Shown piece after piece: positions 43,951 through 55,108 of a stretch of 64,000 bases of DNA. This DNA is from Macrotrachela quadricornifera (taxonomy: Eukaryota > Rotifera > Eurotatoria > Philodinida > Philodinidae). The translations under genes and the position numbers were made by a program. Under the pieces are notes generated by a model. The model saw only the letters and a list, made by a program, of their open reading frames with translations. It was not told the origin of the DNA and did not search any database. The stretch spans positions 803,776 to 867,775 of the forward strand of contig JAJEKB010021880.1 of assembly GCA_022393335.1 (NCBI GenBank), given 5' to 3'. Numbering within the stretch: position 1 is the stretch's first letter; the number at the start of each line of letters is the position of its first letter.

Positions 43951-46017
43951 TCAGAGTGCTTCAGAGTAATTGTTCATACTCTTGTACACCTCAGCGATGT
44001 TCTTGTAGGAAGTAACCAAATCAGGATGATTTGCAGGNNNNNNNNNNNNNNNNNNNNNNNNNNNNNNNNNNNNNNNNNNNNNNNNNNNNNNNNNNNNNNN
44101 NNNNNNNNNNNNNNNNNNNNNNNNNNNNNNNNNNNNNNNNNNNNNNNNNNNNNNNNNNNNNNNNNNNNNNNNNNNNNNNNNNNNNNNNNNNNNNNNNNNN
44201 NNNNNNNNNNNNNNNNNNNNNNNNNNNNNNNNNNNNNNNNNNNNNNNNNNNNNNNNNNNNNNNNNNNNNNNNNNNNNNNNNNNNNNNNNNNNNNNNNNNN
44301 NNNNNNNNNNNNNNNNNNNNNNNNNNNNNNNNNNNNNNNNNNNNNNNNNNNNNNNNNNNNNNNNNNNNNNNNNNNNNNNNNNNNNNNNNNNNNNNNNNNN
44401 NNNNNNNNNNNNNNNNNNNNNNNNNNNNNNNNNNNNNGAAAGTGCTTTCGAATACTCTCCCATGTTGTCATACACCGAGCCGATATGGTTGAAGGAAGTA
44501 GCCAATGAAGATTGATTTACAGGAAGAGTTTCTTGATAGATTTCAAGTGCTTTTTCATGGTAGCAGATGGCCTTTTCATAATGACCTTGGTTATTTTTAA
44601 CATATCCAAGTTGATTATAATATAGTGCTTTATCACTCTTATTGGATGTTTGTTCAAGTAATAATGTGTAGAGTTCTTTCGCTTTATCCAACTGTTTTAG
44701 ATGGACTAACAGACTACCTATTCGTTCCCATCCTGTCCCACCAGCACTTTCTTGTATATGTTTGGTGAGTGTTCGAAGTTGTTGATCATCATCTGATGTT
44801 AGTGTAAGTTCCACTTGATAAAGTGGCTTAGTGCTGTCTATTTGTGTAATTCGACCAATACGAAAGACAGTGTGCATAGAGAAGAGAATTTCTTCTTCGG
44901 TCTTGAAATAACTTAATTTTTGAATGGCTGCGAAAGGAGAGGACGAAACAGAAGGATCAATAGACATTTGAAAGAGAATGCCGACCATATCAGTTTTTGT
45001 TAACGCACTTTTTGCAAATTCCAGTGAAACTTCTCTTTTTGTACTGGTAGAGAGGAAATTGTTAAACGACATTAGACCACCTTTCGTTTTTGAAAGTGTT
45101 TCAAAATCTTCAGTCAATAAACCTTGTCCTCGATAAACTGTAAATGGGTTTCCTTTGTAAGAAGTAATGTGTTGTTGATGTAATTGTTCAACTTGTTGAT
45201 GAAGATCACGTATAAAGAAGCCCATATTAATAATAGTGTCAGCTTCTAATGTTCGAAGTGCTCGATTTAACATTTTATACGTGAAACATTCACGTGTATA
45301 CCAGTAAATGGCCAATTGTGGACCATATTCATGTTCAAATTCATTTATAATTTTCAATTCAATCATATTACCATCATAAAGTTTACGACAGTAATTTCCT
45401 AAATCCGTAATGGATTGTCTGCCATGGTCCATATTAAAGAGAATATCCTTGAATATTTGTGTATACATAAAATTGGGCTCCAGTTGATTCAAATCTTCCA
45501 TGGAGGTCCCTTCATTCACAGTAACAAAACTTACCGGAATGGAATCTTGTTCACATTGTTTTACAGCCATTTGAAGTGCTTCGCAAATTGGTGTAATTGT
45601 TGTATATACGCCCTTAATTTTCTCCCATTGTTTTACCCATTGTTCAGGGTGGGATTTATTGTCCGAGAAAACATAAATAGCATCTAATTGTGACATACCA
45701 TGAATATCAGGGACTAGATGTTGACCTAATGATCCCGATGTAATGATGAATACTTTCTCTTTATCAATATTGTTGAGAAATTGGATACATTGTCCTGGAT
45801 CAGTGAAAATATTCACCAGGTTAACAATACCTCTCAATTGTGCCAATGTGTTTTGTGAATCTCTATTTGATTCATCGATATTGGCATCGATCCAAATTAA
45901 CAAATAATTTTGGACGACCCGTCCAGTTGTATTGATAGTATTGACGGTTGCTGTTGAAGTTGTGACAGGAAGTATTGATAATGTGGAAGTTTTATGTTTT
46001 GATTTTTTTGCATCCAT
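43951..46017 (-). CDS. ADP-ribosyltransferase (ART) domain plus TPR repeats, assembly gap inside
   Basis: A single exon of at least 500 determined residues. Residues ~35-190 are a vWA/Rossmann-like N-terminal region I do not name. Residues ~210-410 match the NAD:arginine mono-ADP-ribosyltransferase fold, with the R-S-E triad: VYRGQG (Arg near 296), FLSTSTKR (Ser-Thr-Ser near 324) and TEEEILF (Glu near 375, ExE form). From about residue 425, TPR repeats of the kinesin-light-chain style follow (ALYYNQLGYVKNNQGHYEKA, TSFNHIGSVYDNMGEYSKAL). 400 N (44038-44437) replace part of the TPR array. After it comes YKNIAEVYKSMNNYSEAL, then a stop, so the last repeat is cut short. ART-TPR fusions are an expanded family in bdelloid rotifers; the target protein is unknown. 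There is no signal peptide, so a cytosolic enzyme with a TPR partner-binding tail is inferred. Confidence 0.85.
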   Translation of the reverse strand: MDAKKSKHKTSTLSILPVTTSTATVNTINTTGRVVQNYLLIWIDANIDESNRDSQNTLAQLRGIVNLVNIFTDPGQCIQFLNNIDKEKVFIITSGSLGQHLVPDIHGMSQLDAIYVFSDNKSHPEQWVKQWEKIKGVYTTITPICEALQMAVKQCEQDSIPVSFVTVNEGTSMEDLNQLEPNFMYTQIFKDILFNMDHGRQSITDLGNYCRKLYDGNMIELKIINEFEHEYGPQLAIYWYTRECFTYKMLNRALRTLEADTIINMGFFIRDLHQQVEQLHQQHITSYKGNPFTVYRGQGLLTEDFETLSKTKGGLMSFNNFLSTSTKREVSLEFAKSALTKTDMVGILFQMSIDPSVSSSPFAAIQKLSYFKTEEEILFSMHTVFRIGRITQIDSTKPLYQVELTLTSDDDQQLRTLTKHIQESAGGTGWERIGSLLVHLKQLDKAKELYTLLLEQTSNKSDKALYYNQLGYVKNNQGHYEKAICYHEKALEIYQETLPVNQSSLATSFNHIGSVYDNMGEYSKALXXXXXXXXXXXXXXXXXXXXXXXXXXXXXXXXXXXXXXXXXXXXXXXXXXXXXXXXXXXXXXXXXXXXXXXXXXXXXXXXXXXXXXXXXXXXXXXXXXXXXXXXXXXXXXXXXXXXXXXXXXXXXXXXXXXXXXPANHPDLVTSYKNIAEVYKSMNNYSEAL
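44038..44437. other. Assembly gap, exactly 400 N
   Basis: Undetermined bases inside the TPR array of the ART gene. The identical length to the gap at 55994 indicates a placeholder rather than a measured size. Confidence 0.95.
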
Positions 46018-47889
46018 GTTGTTCTATGTGATCACGTGGTTACAAATGTAATATTTTGTAAAACTACTTGTGTTTTTAGGCTGAAAGAGAAATCATGTCA
46101 TCTTTTTATACAGATAGTGATTACTGCTGGATTATTATTACTACTCAAAATGTTTATCTTTTTTTGATACTCAAGTGCAAACTTCACCTAGTTTCTATTG
46201 ACAATACTGAGGAAAATATCACAAGACAGATAAAGAGAAAAAAACGATCAGTGATAACATTCGAGAATATAAACACAATACATAATAACATATCTTATTG
46301 TGGTGTTATGCTTCCCTACTTTAGTAATTTCGTCTACAAAATTATGTACTCTCAAAGCATGAGCTGCATTTTGCCCTCAAATAAATTTCAAAAGAACCAG
46401 CTATACAATCGGTAGTGGCGAGTAATTGGTTAATTTCAATAAATGGGTTAGTTACATATTTACTCTATTTTCTTTGCCATCTTTGCTAGAGACATTCACT
46501 AAATTCGAATGACTAGACTTGTACTAAAAAGCAATGAATATAATACATCCTTGAACAAAAGTTTTTTTCCTTATCCTTTCCATTTTTTTACACTGTATTA
46601 TTTTCTATGAAATTTATTATCGAATAGTGGTATTGTTTAGGTGTTTCTATTTTCATATAATGTATAATCATCACTTGCTTCGAATGAGCACTATATACAT
46701 TATTTCATACTATCAACTAATATGTCAGCTAAATCAATTGACAGATTGTTCCATATTGTTTTTATTTCTTGTTCAAATATTTGTTTTCCTTATTACATTT
46801 TTCACAGTAGACAGAAGGTTATCTCCATAGACATCACACATTAAACAACTCATTAAGATCTGAACAAAGACAATGAGTAGGCGAAAACCGTTTCTTCAAA
46901 GACACCTCTATACATATAACTTTGGAGAATGCTTAGCTGTACGAAGACCTATAGTTATACTTGGAAACCACTAAACTTTTCTTCTGCGGTTGCCTAGTTT
47001 ATAAGTCTTCTCCTCAGTAAGAATTACATTGTTTTAGTCATAATGGCTATGTCTCTGTACCCATAAGAGTCGCTTCTCGCGATGAAGTGCTTTGAATGAG
47101 AGATTGTCGAAAGAATATCCATAATTTCTACCGCATTGATTTGTAAGATTATAGCACACACTTTTCCTATTTGCTTTATGAACAGAGTGTGCAAACACTA
47201 ATTTGTTTCTTTGACATCCTTCTAGCATGTCTCGAATCATGGAACAGCATACCTAGTGATCACAAGAACGCGAAAGGAGTGTACATCCTCATCATAATAT
47301 ATGCAATTTTTCGAAACTTTAACTATGAACAATAGGTAACAGTATTTGTTGATTTGATAATCTAATATTCAAAGAGCAGGTATCTGTAAAATAAGCAAAC
47401 AGCCTTCAAGGAGAGATAACCTAGATTTACATATACCGATCGATAGAACTGAGTGATTTATGTATATGAACATCCACCAACACTGCTCTTGAATTGCTTA
47501 CTAAAGAGAATGTTGATGTTTTGTACCTACGAACATCCACAAATGTCCGCGAACAGCCTTGAGCACCTCATTAATTGCATCAAAAACCTACAAACGCTGG
47601 TTGTTGTCAGTTATCTCGGTGTTATTATCCTATTCAAAGTTTATGTTCTTCAAAAATAAATACTTTTAAGAAATCGACCTTTTCGGGTACTCGTAAATTA
47701 ACATTGCTCATAGCATCAAGATAACTGCAAACAATCGATATTCGTAGATTTTCGATGGAGTTAATGCGATGTTCATAAGTGTTTGGAGATACTGCAGTAG
47801 TATACAACTGGTTAATTTGTTTCAAGTATTAAAATTTTACTCAAATTTTAAACTTTTAATAGTCGAATATTCGACTGTTCAGCTATTCA
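46018..47889. other. Intergenic 5' of the ART gene, no supported gene
   Basis: Open frames at 46095-46415 and 47034-47240 resemble nothing known. 47500-47790 has a weak inverted similarity (GAACATCCAC, CTACAAA/TTCGTAG blocks) but no clear element ends. Confidence 0.35.
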
Positions 47890-47929
47890 ACTATTGAAAA
47901 TTTTAATACTCCAGTACTACAAGACTTCG

Positions 47930-48320
47930 TCCACCTTCAAGAAAGATTACGCCGTCACAGCCACGTGGTTTCATGAAATTTGGTTCTCTTCTCTCAGAAA
48001 ACTTGTGCGCACATCATTATCAAGTTGTGTTGAGTTACCCAGCATGTCAGATGGCTGTGCTATTAGTCCTTTTGCGTTCACTGAGGTTCTGAATCCCTTA
48101 CGACCTCTCAAAGCTTTCCACCCTCAACCTCAGTCTCACTCACAGCCCGCGAAGTTAGTTCGCCCCAAAATGGTTATCCCTTACCCTGCTCGAGTTCTTG
48201 TGAGGTTTCACACTAACTCCGTCAATAGATTTCTATCACCCCTACCTAATTCGACGACATTAGGGCACCCTCACTTGATCCTACAGTATTGGACTCTTTC
48301 GCCTAATGCCGCGTAGTTTC
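47930..48320. other. GC-richer island of unknown origin
   Basis: About 390 bases are markedly richer in G and C, especially C, than the neighbourhood. The island is bracketed by similar AT-rich segments (around 47885-47925 and 48362-48405) that share TATTCAA-TATT-AAAATTTTTAATACT-type sequence. A 140-residue plus frame covers it but resembles no family known to me. It could be a fragment of a retroelement, of a foreign gene, or an RNA gene; I cannot decide. Confidence 0.4.
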
Positions 48321-51300
48321 TCCTGCTACTCCCTTAAAACTTACAGTGGTTACATAGTTGAAAACTTGAGTACTCAATTATTCAAATTTTTAATACTCGA
48401 GTAGAGTCTTCAACTTCTATATGTATGCAAATTTGATATTACAGTTTTGATGTTGACAATAATTATTAGTGTGGGTAAATATCAAGCGAATATCATGCAT
48501 TATAGATAATATAGTGATAGAAGTAGTTACCGTTAGAATATTGTTTGAAAATGATTGCAGTCGGAGAGATATGGCAGGATGTACTGCTCGTGAATCTAAA
48601 CAAAAATAAACAACCAAATAAAAATATGAAAAGCATAGATTTTTATTTCTCTTCTACTGCAGTGAGCACTGATGCATGTTAAATAGATAACGATACGCAT
48701 GTTGCCTGTCTTTCATCAAAAAAAAATAGGCAAAAGATAATAAGATGAGTCATTATTCATCCAATTCTTTTTCGTCCTGTACATGATTAACGTTACATTT
48801 TAATTAACGTGCGAAGACAAGAGAACGAAAATACATAAATACTAAAGAGAACAATCTATAGTAGCAGTTTTTCTCTCACATTCTAATAAGAAGAAAACAG
48901 CAAATTTGAAGTAGAAAAATACAATACAATACAATACAAAAGTAGTATAAAGTACTTTTAAATTACGTACAAGTACTCCAAAGTGTTCCGCTTAGCGAAA
49001 AATTTCACAAAAACAGAACGCTTTTGTTTTGTTTCTGGAAATAGATTCAAGAAAACAGAACAATTTTGTTCCGTTTTTGAAACTTAAAGTAGTCGTAGTA
49101 GCCCAAAGCACTTCAAGTGACTGAAAGTAGCTCAAAGTATATGCAGAGTAGCTTAAAGTATTTCAAAATAAGACAAAGTACTCCAGGTTCAAAAGTCTGA
49201 CTGATTCCCCCTTGATTTAACTGCAAAATCAAGCATTGATCACATTTTCTGTTTCTTGCTTTGACACTATCAAAAATAAAGATTTTTAACTTTTCAAGCT
49301 CATTATTGTGCTCATCATTTCTTCTAAAAATTCTTTTTTTCTTATCCATATTTTTAAGTCTATAACTTTTGTACTAGGGAAATTATGAGGTCAATTTAAA
49401 CTCATTTTATAATGAATGTTTTACTTTAAAAAATTTGTTACACAAATGAAGCAATTCAACTGATTTATTGCTTTTAAGTCCGAGTTCTGTGCATAAATTC
49501 GACTCCAGTGAATTATGAATAACTCCAGAAGGACAAGAATTCATAGTTCTTCCGTCTATAATTATAAGCATCTTACTGAAATTTTCGCCTCTTTCATGGC
49601 CTTTCCTAATAGATGTAGTGACGACATTTTTGTATATCTAGCACATACTAAGAATGAATTATTTAGTATATAGGACTTTTATTCTATATTAAGTTAGTTT
49701 CTTTTCGTTTGTAGTAGAAAATTTACTCTATTATGTCGGAGATACTTTGATCAGATGGTTATGTCTCGGAATGATTCAAAAAAGAGTTTTTTATACTTCA
49801 ACCCATACAATCAATAGACCATATTCTAATATTCAAATAATATTGGAAATTAGTCAATTAAATCTTTGAAAATTTGAGGTTTTTGTGGTCTGAACAAATT
49901 CTTTATCATCTTAATAGCTTACAATAAATATTTTGATTTAAAGTAATTTTTAGATCATTTATCTTAGTTATAGACAATTGATGAAATTCATATTTTCTCA
50001 TTCTTCATTTCTCATTGTTACCAAAAATGTTAATCTTTCATTGAAAAGAATATAAAACGGAAATGATAAGAAAAATAAATTGTAAAGAAGTAGTTGATTA
50101 ACATTTCTGAGATATGTATGCATGCGTACAAGAAAATGAGAGAGAAGAAATGTTAATGGCATTTGCAATGTTTGTGTTGAAAGCTCCTCTTTTGATTATT
50201 ATTCATATTATTTTTCTCTTTGAATCAAAATATATTTGCAGTTGAATTTAATCTGTGTTTGATGTTGACAAGAGTATCTCGACGTATAATAATATGGCCA
50301 TGATTCTGTCATCAACTATCGTTCCAACTTGCTCTGTTCTGTACAGAGTATCGTCTCTATTTTAAATTATGTTCTGTTTAGGCTTCGCATTTGTTATATA
50401 TGTGTTGTTTCAATGTTTTTTTTCAGGAATTTGATATAATACGAGCCGATAGTTTATCGAGATGTTGCATAGAAAAATTTTATTATAATGCGATATATAT
50501 TACGTTTGACATTGATATCATGGCTTAGATAAGTTAGAAGATGAATTTTACACTATGAACTCTAATCAAGAACAACATTTTTCTGACAATGAGTGATACG
50601 TTTTTAGTACATTTTGTGGCGTAAACTGTTTTCATGATAACCCAGGTTCACCAATCCTATACTCGGGGATCCGATAACTAACCATAAGATCATAATAGAA
50701 TATAGCTAAAAATACCGCTCATAAAATTTGCAGCAAGTGACTGAAATTTTAACGACAGAATCCAATGCAAATCTGTCATTAGGAATCCTATAGGATTATG
50801 TCGGATTTATGAATCTGGGTAGTTAAAGATATTTATATTCACTTAAGTTCGTTCCAACAGTCTTGAAAGAAAAGAAAAAACCAATTACAAAAGACCAAAG
50901 ATGATTTTAGTGTCATTCTTATGACCCAAAAGAGTAAGTAATACTGATATATACATTTGGTGTTATTTATATTACATGATTGTATCTAAAACATAAATAA
51001 AAATAATTCTAAGTTTAATTTTTTCAAATATTAATTAAACATGTTATCATTGATCATTATTAATGATATGAGTAATCACTTCTAGACAAGAAAAAATAGA
51101 AAAATCTACTTATGCTACTTCTTTATTTTTATTTTCTATCTCCCGTTGTGTGCTTATAACAGAACACATATATAAAAGAAGAAGGAAAATTATTTCTCAT
51201 ATAGGCAATGTGAAAATAGAGCAAAAGAATATCTATATATGCCGGATACTATCAGCTCGACAGCGAAAATCATTGATTGTTTTACGTCAGAACTCGAACA

Positions 51301-52320
51301 AATAGAAGTACAGGAAGTAAAAATGTTTTACTTGTACTTTTAAAAAGATGTACTTGATACTTTTATTTGCTCCTGTATTTGTACTGAAATACAAGAAAAA
51401 TATTATATTTTTATTTGGTATATAAATATAGTATAATTACTCTGAGAATTTTTTCCAAATCACTAAGACATTTGATCAAAAAGTAATTAAAAATAAAAAT
51501 ATTTCAATAGGATTTTATTTCTTTCATATATTCATAAATTCATTGTATAACACTTGTGATAAACATCTGTTTTTATATAGTATCGAATTTATTTAAAATT
51601 ATGATAGGTATCTATATATGATGAGGTTTGTTCAACTTATTATCATAGATAAATGTAGTTCTTGATAGAATTAATAAGAATCTATGTGAATTCACATACA
51701 CAATCTCTATAACACATTCTTATGTTTAAGTATCTACTTAATGAGAATCTTATTTTTAAATATGATAATAAATTAAAGAATAACAATGAATGAAAATCAA
51801 ATGAGGCTTAAAATAAAAAGAAATAGTTTATGAGTCTCAACTTTAATTTTTTATAAAGAAAAATGAATATCACTTTAATGTTAAATAATCATAAAGTGTT
51901 GAAACTTCTTGATTGTTCTAACAGTATAAATAATTGATAAGATATTCAAAATATTCCAAACGATATTGAATAGAAAATGTAATCAGTTCACAATCACATG
52001 TTATATATGATGTGGTTGTCTATATTTGTTCTCTTATTATGCTATGTTTAAATTAATAATACTTAGGTTTTGTAGCGATAATAAACAAAACATTCAATTA
52101 AAATCTCTTTTCGTGATTATCTTTTTTTACAAAATATAAATCAGTTTAGATCCATTTTTAATGATTTGCTTGATTGGCATACAACCTTAACATGTTAATA
52201 GTATATTAAATTACGAGATGATCTACAACGAACCATATTTCATGCTAGTGAGTAGTCCTACACGGAGTTAAATATATACCCGAATTATTGGGAATATATA
52301 TTGTAGTCCAAGAAAAATAA
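48321..52320. other. Long gene-poor stretch with small repeats
   Basis: No gene is supported. A short (ATACA)n run sits at about 48918-48940. At 48940-49190, AAAGTACTT and AAAGTAGC motifs recur about every 15-25 bases, with an inner segment carrying GAACGCTTTTGTT/GAACAATTTTGTT. This resembles a small hAT-like repeat, but I could not place target duplications. The rest is plain AT-rich DNA. Confidence 0.4.
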
Positions 52321-52321
52321 G

Positions 52322-52672
52322 AGGAACATATTTTTTTAAAATTTTTCTCATGTTCTTAAGTTTTACAATGACGAGTTTCTTCCTATGTAACTCTCTGTTT
52401 TTTCGTTAAATGGAATGTTTTTTCATATAAGAACAAGGTTTCATGAACAGAATTCTCTTTAGTCGAGATTACACGGTTTGAAAAAAATCATCGATACTAG
52501 GATGACCTGTCTCTACACAAATCAGGCACTACTTTTTCTATAGCCTTCGTCACAAAACCTTGTTCTTGTATGAAAAAAACATTTCATTTCACGACAAAAT
52601 AGAGAGCTAAATAGAAACAAACTTCTCCTTATAAAACTTAAAAACATTTGAGAAGTTAAAAAAAATATAAAT
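52322..52672. repeat. ~350-bp foldback, arms ~120 bp
   Basis: 52322-52446 returns inverted at 52553-52672. Shared blocks include AAGAACAAGGTTT, GGAATGTTTTTTCATA/ATGTTTTTTTCATA and CTTAAGTTTTA. There is no coding capacity. Confidence 0.7.
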
Positions 52673-52899
52673 TATTGTTGATCGTTGTGAAATCAACTCG
52701 CTGATCTCGGTCTACCTATGGTATCAGTTCTTAGTTTGGGGGTCATCGTGGGTCATCTTGTAGTTTACAAATATCCACTTTTTTTTAATGATTATCTCAT
52801 TTCTACTAAATTATTTAATTGTTACATTTTATAAAGTGATTTATATTTATCTTCGTTTTGGATTTTTTATAATTCAAAATAGATTAAGCCATTTGAAGA

Positions 52900-54165
52900 A
52901 TTCTCATAGATGAGGCGAAACGTGTCATGTCAACTAATACTCATCTCTTCATATAGATCAATAAATAAACCAGATATCAAACTCCAAAACGCTCCCTGAA
53001 ATCGAAATTATCAAAGATTATTGCTTTGAATAAATTACTTTTTCATTGATTCGTTTCCATAAAATCCCGCGTAAATAACAAGCAGCAACTGGAGGTGATA
53101 AAAATGATGCAACAACTTGAATATAATCGAATAATCTTGCACCTTGTCCTGCTCGAATAATTGGAATCCAAAGAATTGAGATCTCCACAAGAATCGTAAC
53201 GAAAACTCCTCAATAGCTCCATATCATAATTTCTCAAATAAATCTTTCCTTCATTTACTTGCTAACAATCATCAATTCCGAATTGTATGCATTTCGATGA
53301 AAACGTTGCCAGATATCAACTATGAAAATAGTTGAACTCGAATTCAAATTCAAGATTAAAGATAACTTTAAAGTTGCAATCATTCAGGCTAGAATTCATC
53401 GAAGAACGAGAAGTAGATATGCAATATCACTACAACCATTTCGACTATGACAAATTTGATAGCAAACATTGAGATGAGCACAACCGATTTCATTTATATT
53501 AAAGTTAATTTTTAGATGTAATTAAAGAAATACCCCATACCTGGAAAGATAATTCTTGTTAAAGATCAACAGATGTTTTTGTAAAGATGAATAATATTAA
53601 TGCAAGACATGTTAAATACACTCGAATACGTTCAACCATTGTAACGCATTTTTATATATTGTGGCATCGTGAATACTTTTGCTTACATATAAACTGGAAC
53701 AAATAACTAATTGAGTACCATCAATCAATGAAGCGTGTGTTATATAGAAGATGTTCCTGATGGAAAAGTATTCTTTTCTTACATCTATTTTAAAATTGGC
53801 GACACCAATGCCGCTCGAAGCACCATATTCAATAAGACCTATGAAATGACCACTGCCAATATTCGATGCAAATAAGGACACGCCCACCACGTAGAAGATT
53901 GAATGAAATTAAGAAGAATTGTTTCAAAACTTTTTACTAGTATAAAATGCATTGAACGACCAGCAAGAAAATATCCACCTGAATAAGAAAATATCAAATC
54001 CTTTGTAAATAAAAATAAAAGAATATATATTTTGTAACAAATACTACCACCATTCTTGCATGAACTCTAAAGACAACCAAAGAATAAAATGAACTTTCTT
54101 TAATCTCTCTTATCCAAATTCCAAAGCCAAGAATGAGCAAAAAATAGAGTAATAAAACTAGTATA
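52900..54165 (-). pseudogene. SLC5/SGLT-type sodium-solute symporter pseudogene
   Basis: Blocks in family order on the minus strand: a first membrane span LLYFLLILGFGIWIRE (about 54110-54165); GGYFLAGRSMHF (about 53950-53985); [18 protein letters not shown], the sodium-site region (about 53835-53885); [19 protein letters not shown] then TSVDL and a stop (about 53560-53640); ISILWIPIIRAGQGARLFDY then IQVVASFLSPPVAA (about 53080-53195); WKRINEK; and AFWSLISGLFIDLYE (about 52950-53000). These match SGLT family motifs, including GYFLAGRSM and [12 protein letters not shown]. Frameshifts, stops and the loss of several spans show that it is dead. Its 5' side stops exactly where the duplicated F-box segment begins. 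Confidence 0.85.
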
Positions 54166-55043
54166 TTTGATCAATATAGTCCTGTTCCGATGATGGCAAC
54201 CATGTTTTTAAGTTGATTTTTCACTGTGTAAATCTTTATTGATCTATCTTTATTACTTACATTATTCAAAGATCAAACATAATGACATTTTCTCTATCAA
54301 GTTCTTTCAAGAAATGATTATTTTCATTTGAAGATCATGATAAAATATCAAGAACGATCAACGTAAAGAATGGCACTTCTCTTTCATATTGTTACATTTA
54401 TGTGATGAGAAAGATCAAATTTCATTTTGAGCATTGTCGTATGACTTACTTAACAGATTATTGCATGTTCATGTGTTCTACCAAGCTTTAGAAAGTTTAC
54501 ATATCTCGCTAACTACTTTATGCTGCCGATCGAATTCGAAAGAGACGACGAAAGACAAAAAATGCTTCTTTTGGAAGGTAATTTTCACTTTTATGAGTTG
54601 ATATCGATGATAGCGTCGTCACAAATTGATAGAAAAATACCATTGCAGCAACGATAAATACCAAATCATTTGTTTTATGTCAGACAAACGAAAGAAAAAA
54701 AGAGAACATTGCCTCACACACCGAGAATTTTTTTAAATGACGACTGATAGTGTTCAATTCAAGGATTTAGCAATTTCTAAACGTTTGATGTTGTTAGTTC
54801 ACGATTATATACATAGAATTCATCAATTGCACTAGTGAGTGGACTAACATATATGCCTGAGTTTTTTTGTCCATAATTTGTTCCATGATCAATATGAACA
54901 ATGCCACTTTTGCCCGATAGATGTTAACGTACTTATACATGTATACTGATTGTTTACATATATATATTAACTGGACGTCTTATTAGCGCTTTGATCGGAT
55001 TGGTGAATTCAAGTGAAATAAAGACACAATGGTTTTTGTGAAC

Positions 55044-55051
55044 TATAAAAG
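55044..55051 (+). promoter_or_regulatory. TATA box of F-box gene copy 2
   Basis: TATAAAAG, 58 bases before the ATG at 55109, unchanged from copy 1. Confidence 0.55.
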
Positions 55052-55108
55052 CAACCTTAGTGTTCAATTTGTTTTATGATGATACAAGAATTGCAGAGAG
55101 AAAGAGAA

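Noticed and set aside
44026..44508. Open frames spanning the N run on both strands
   Set aside because: They consist almost entirely of undetermined bases.
45415..45687. Plus-strand open frame
   Set aside because: Antisense shadow of the ART gene.
55076..55108. Upstream ATG extension of F-box copy 2
   Set aside because: The same position is stopped by TAA in copy 1 and lies outside the conserved protein; the shared start at 55109 is more likely.
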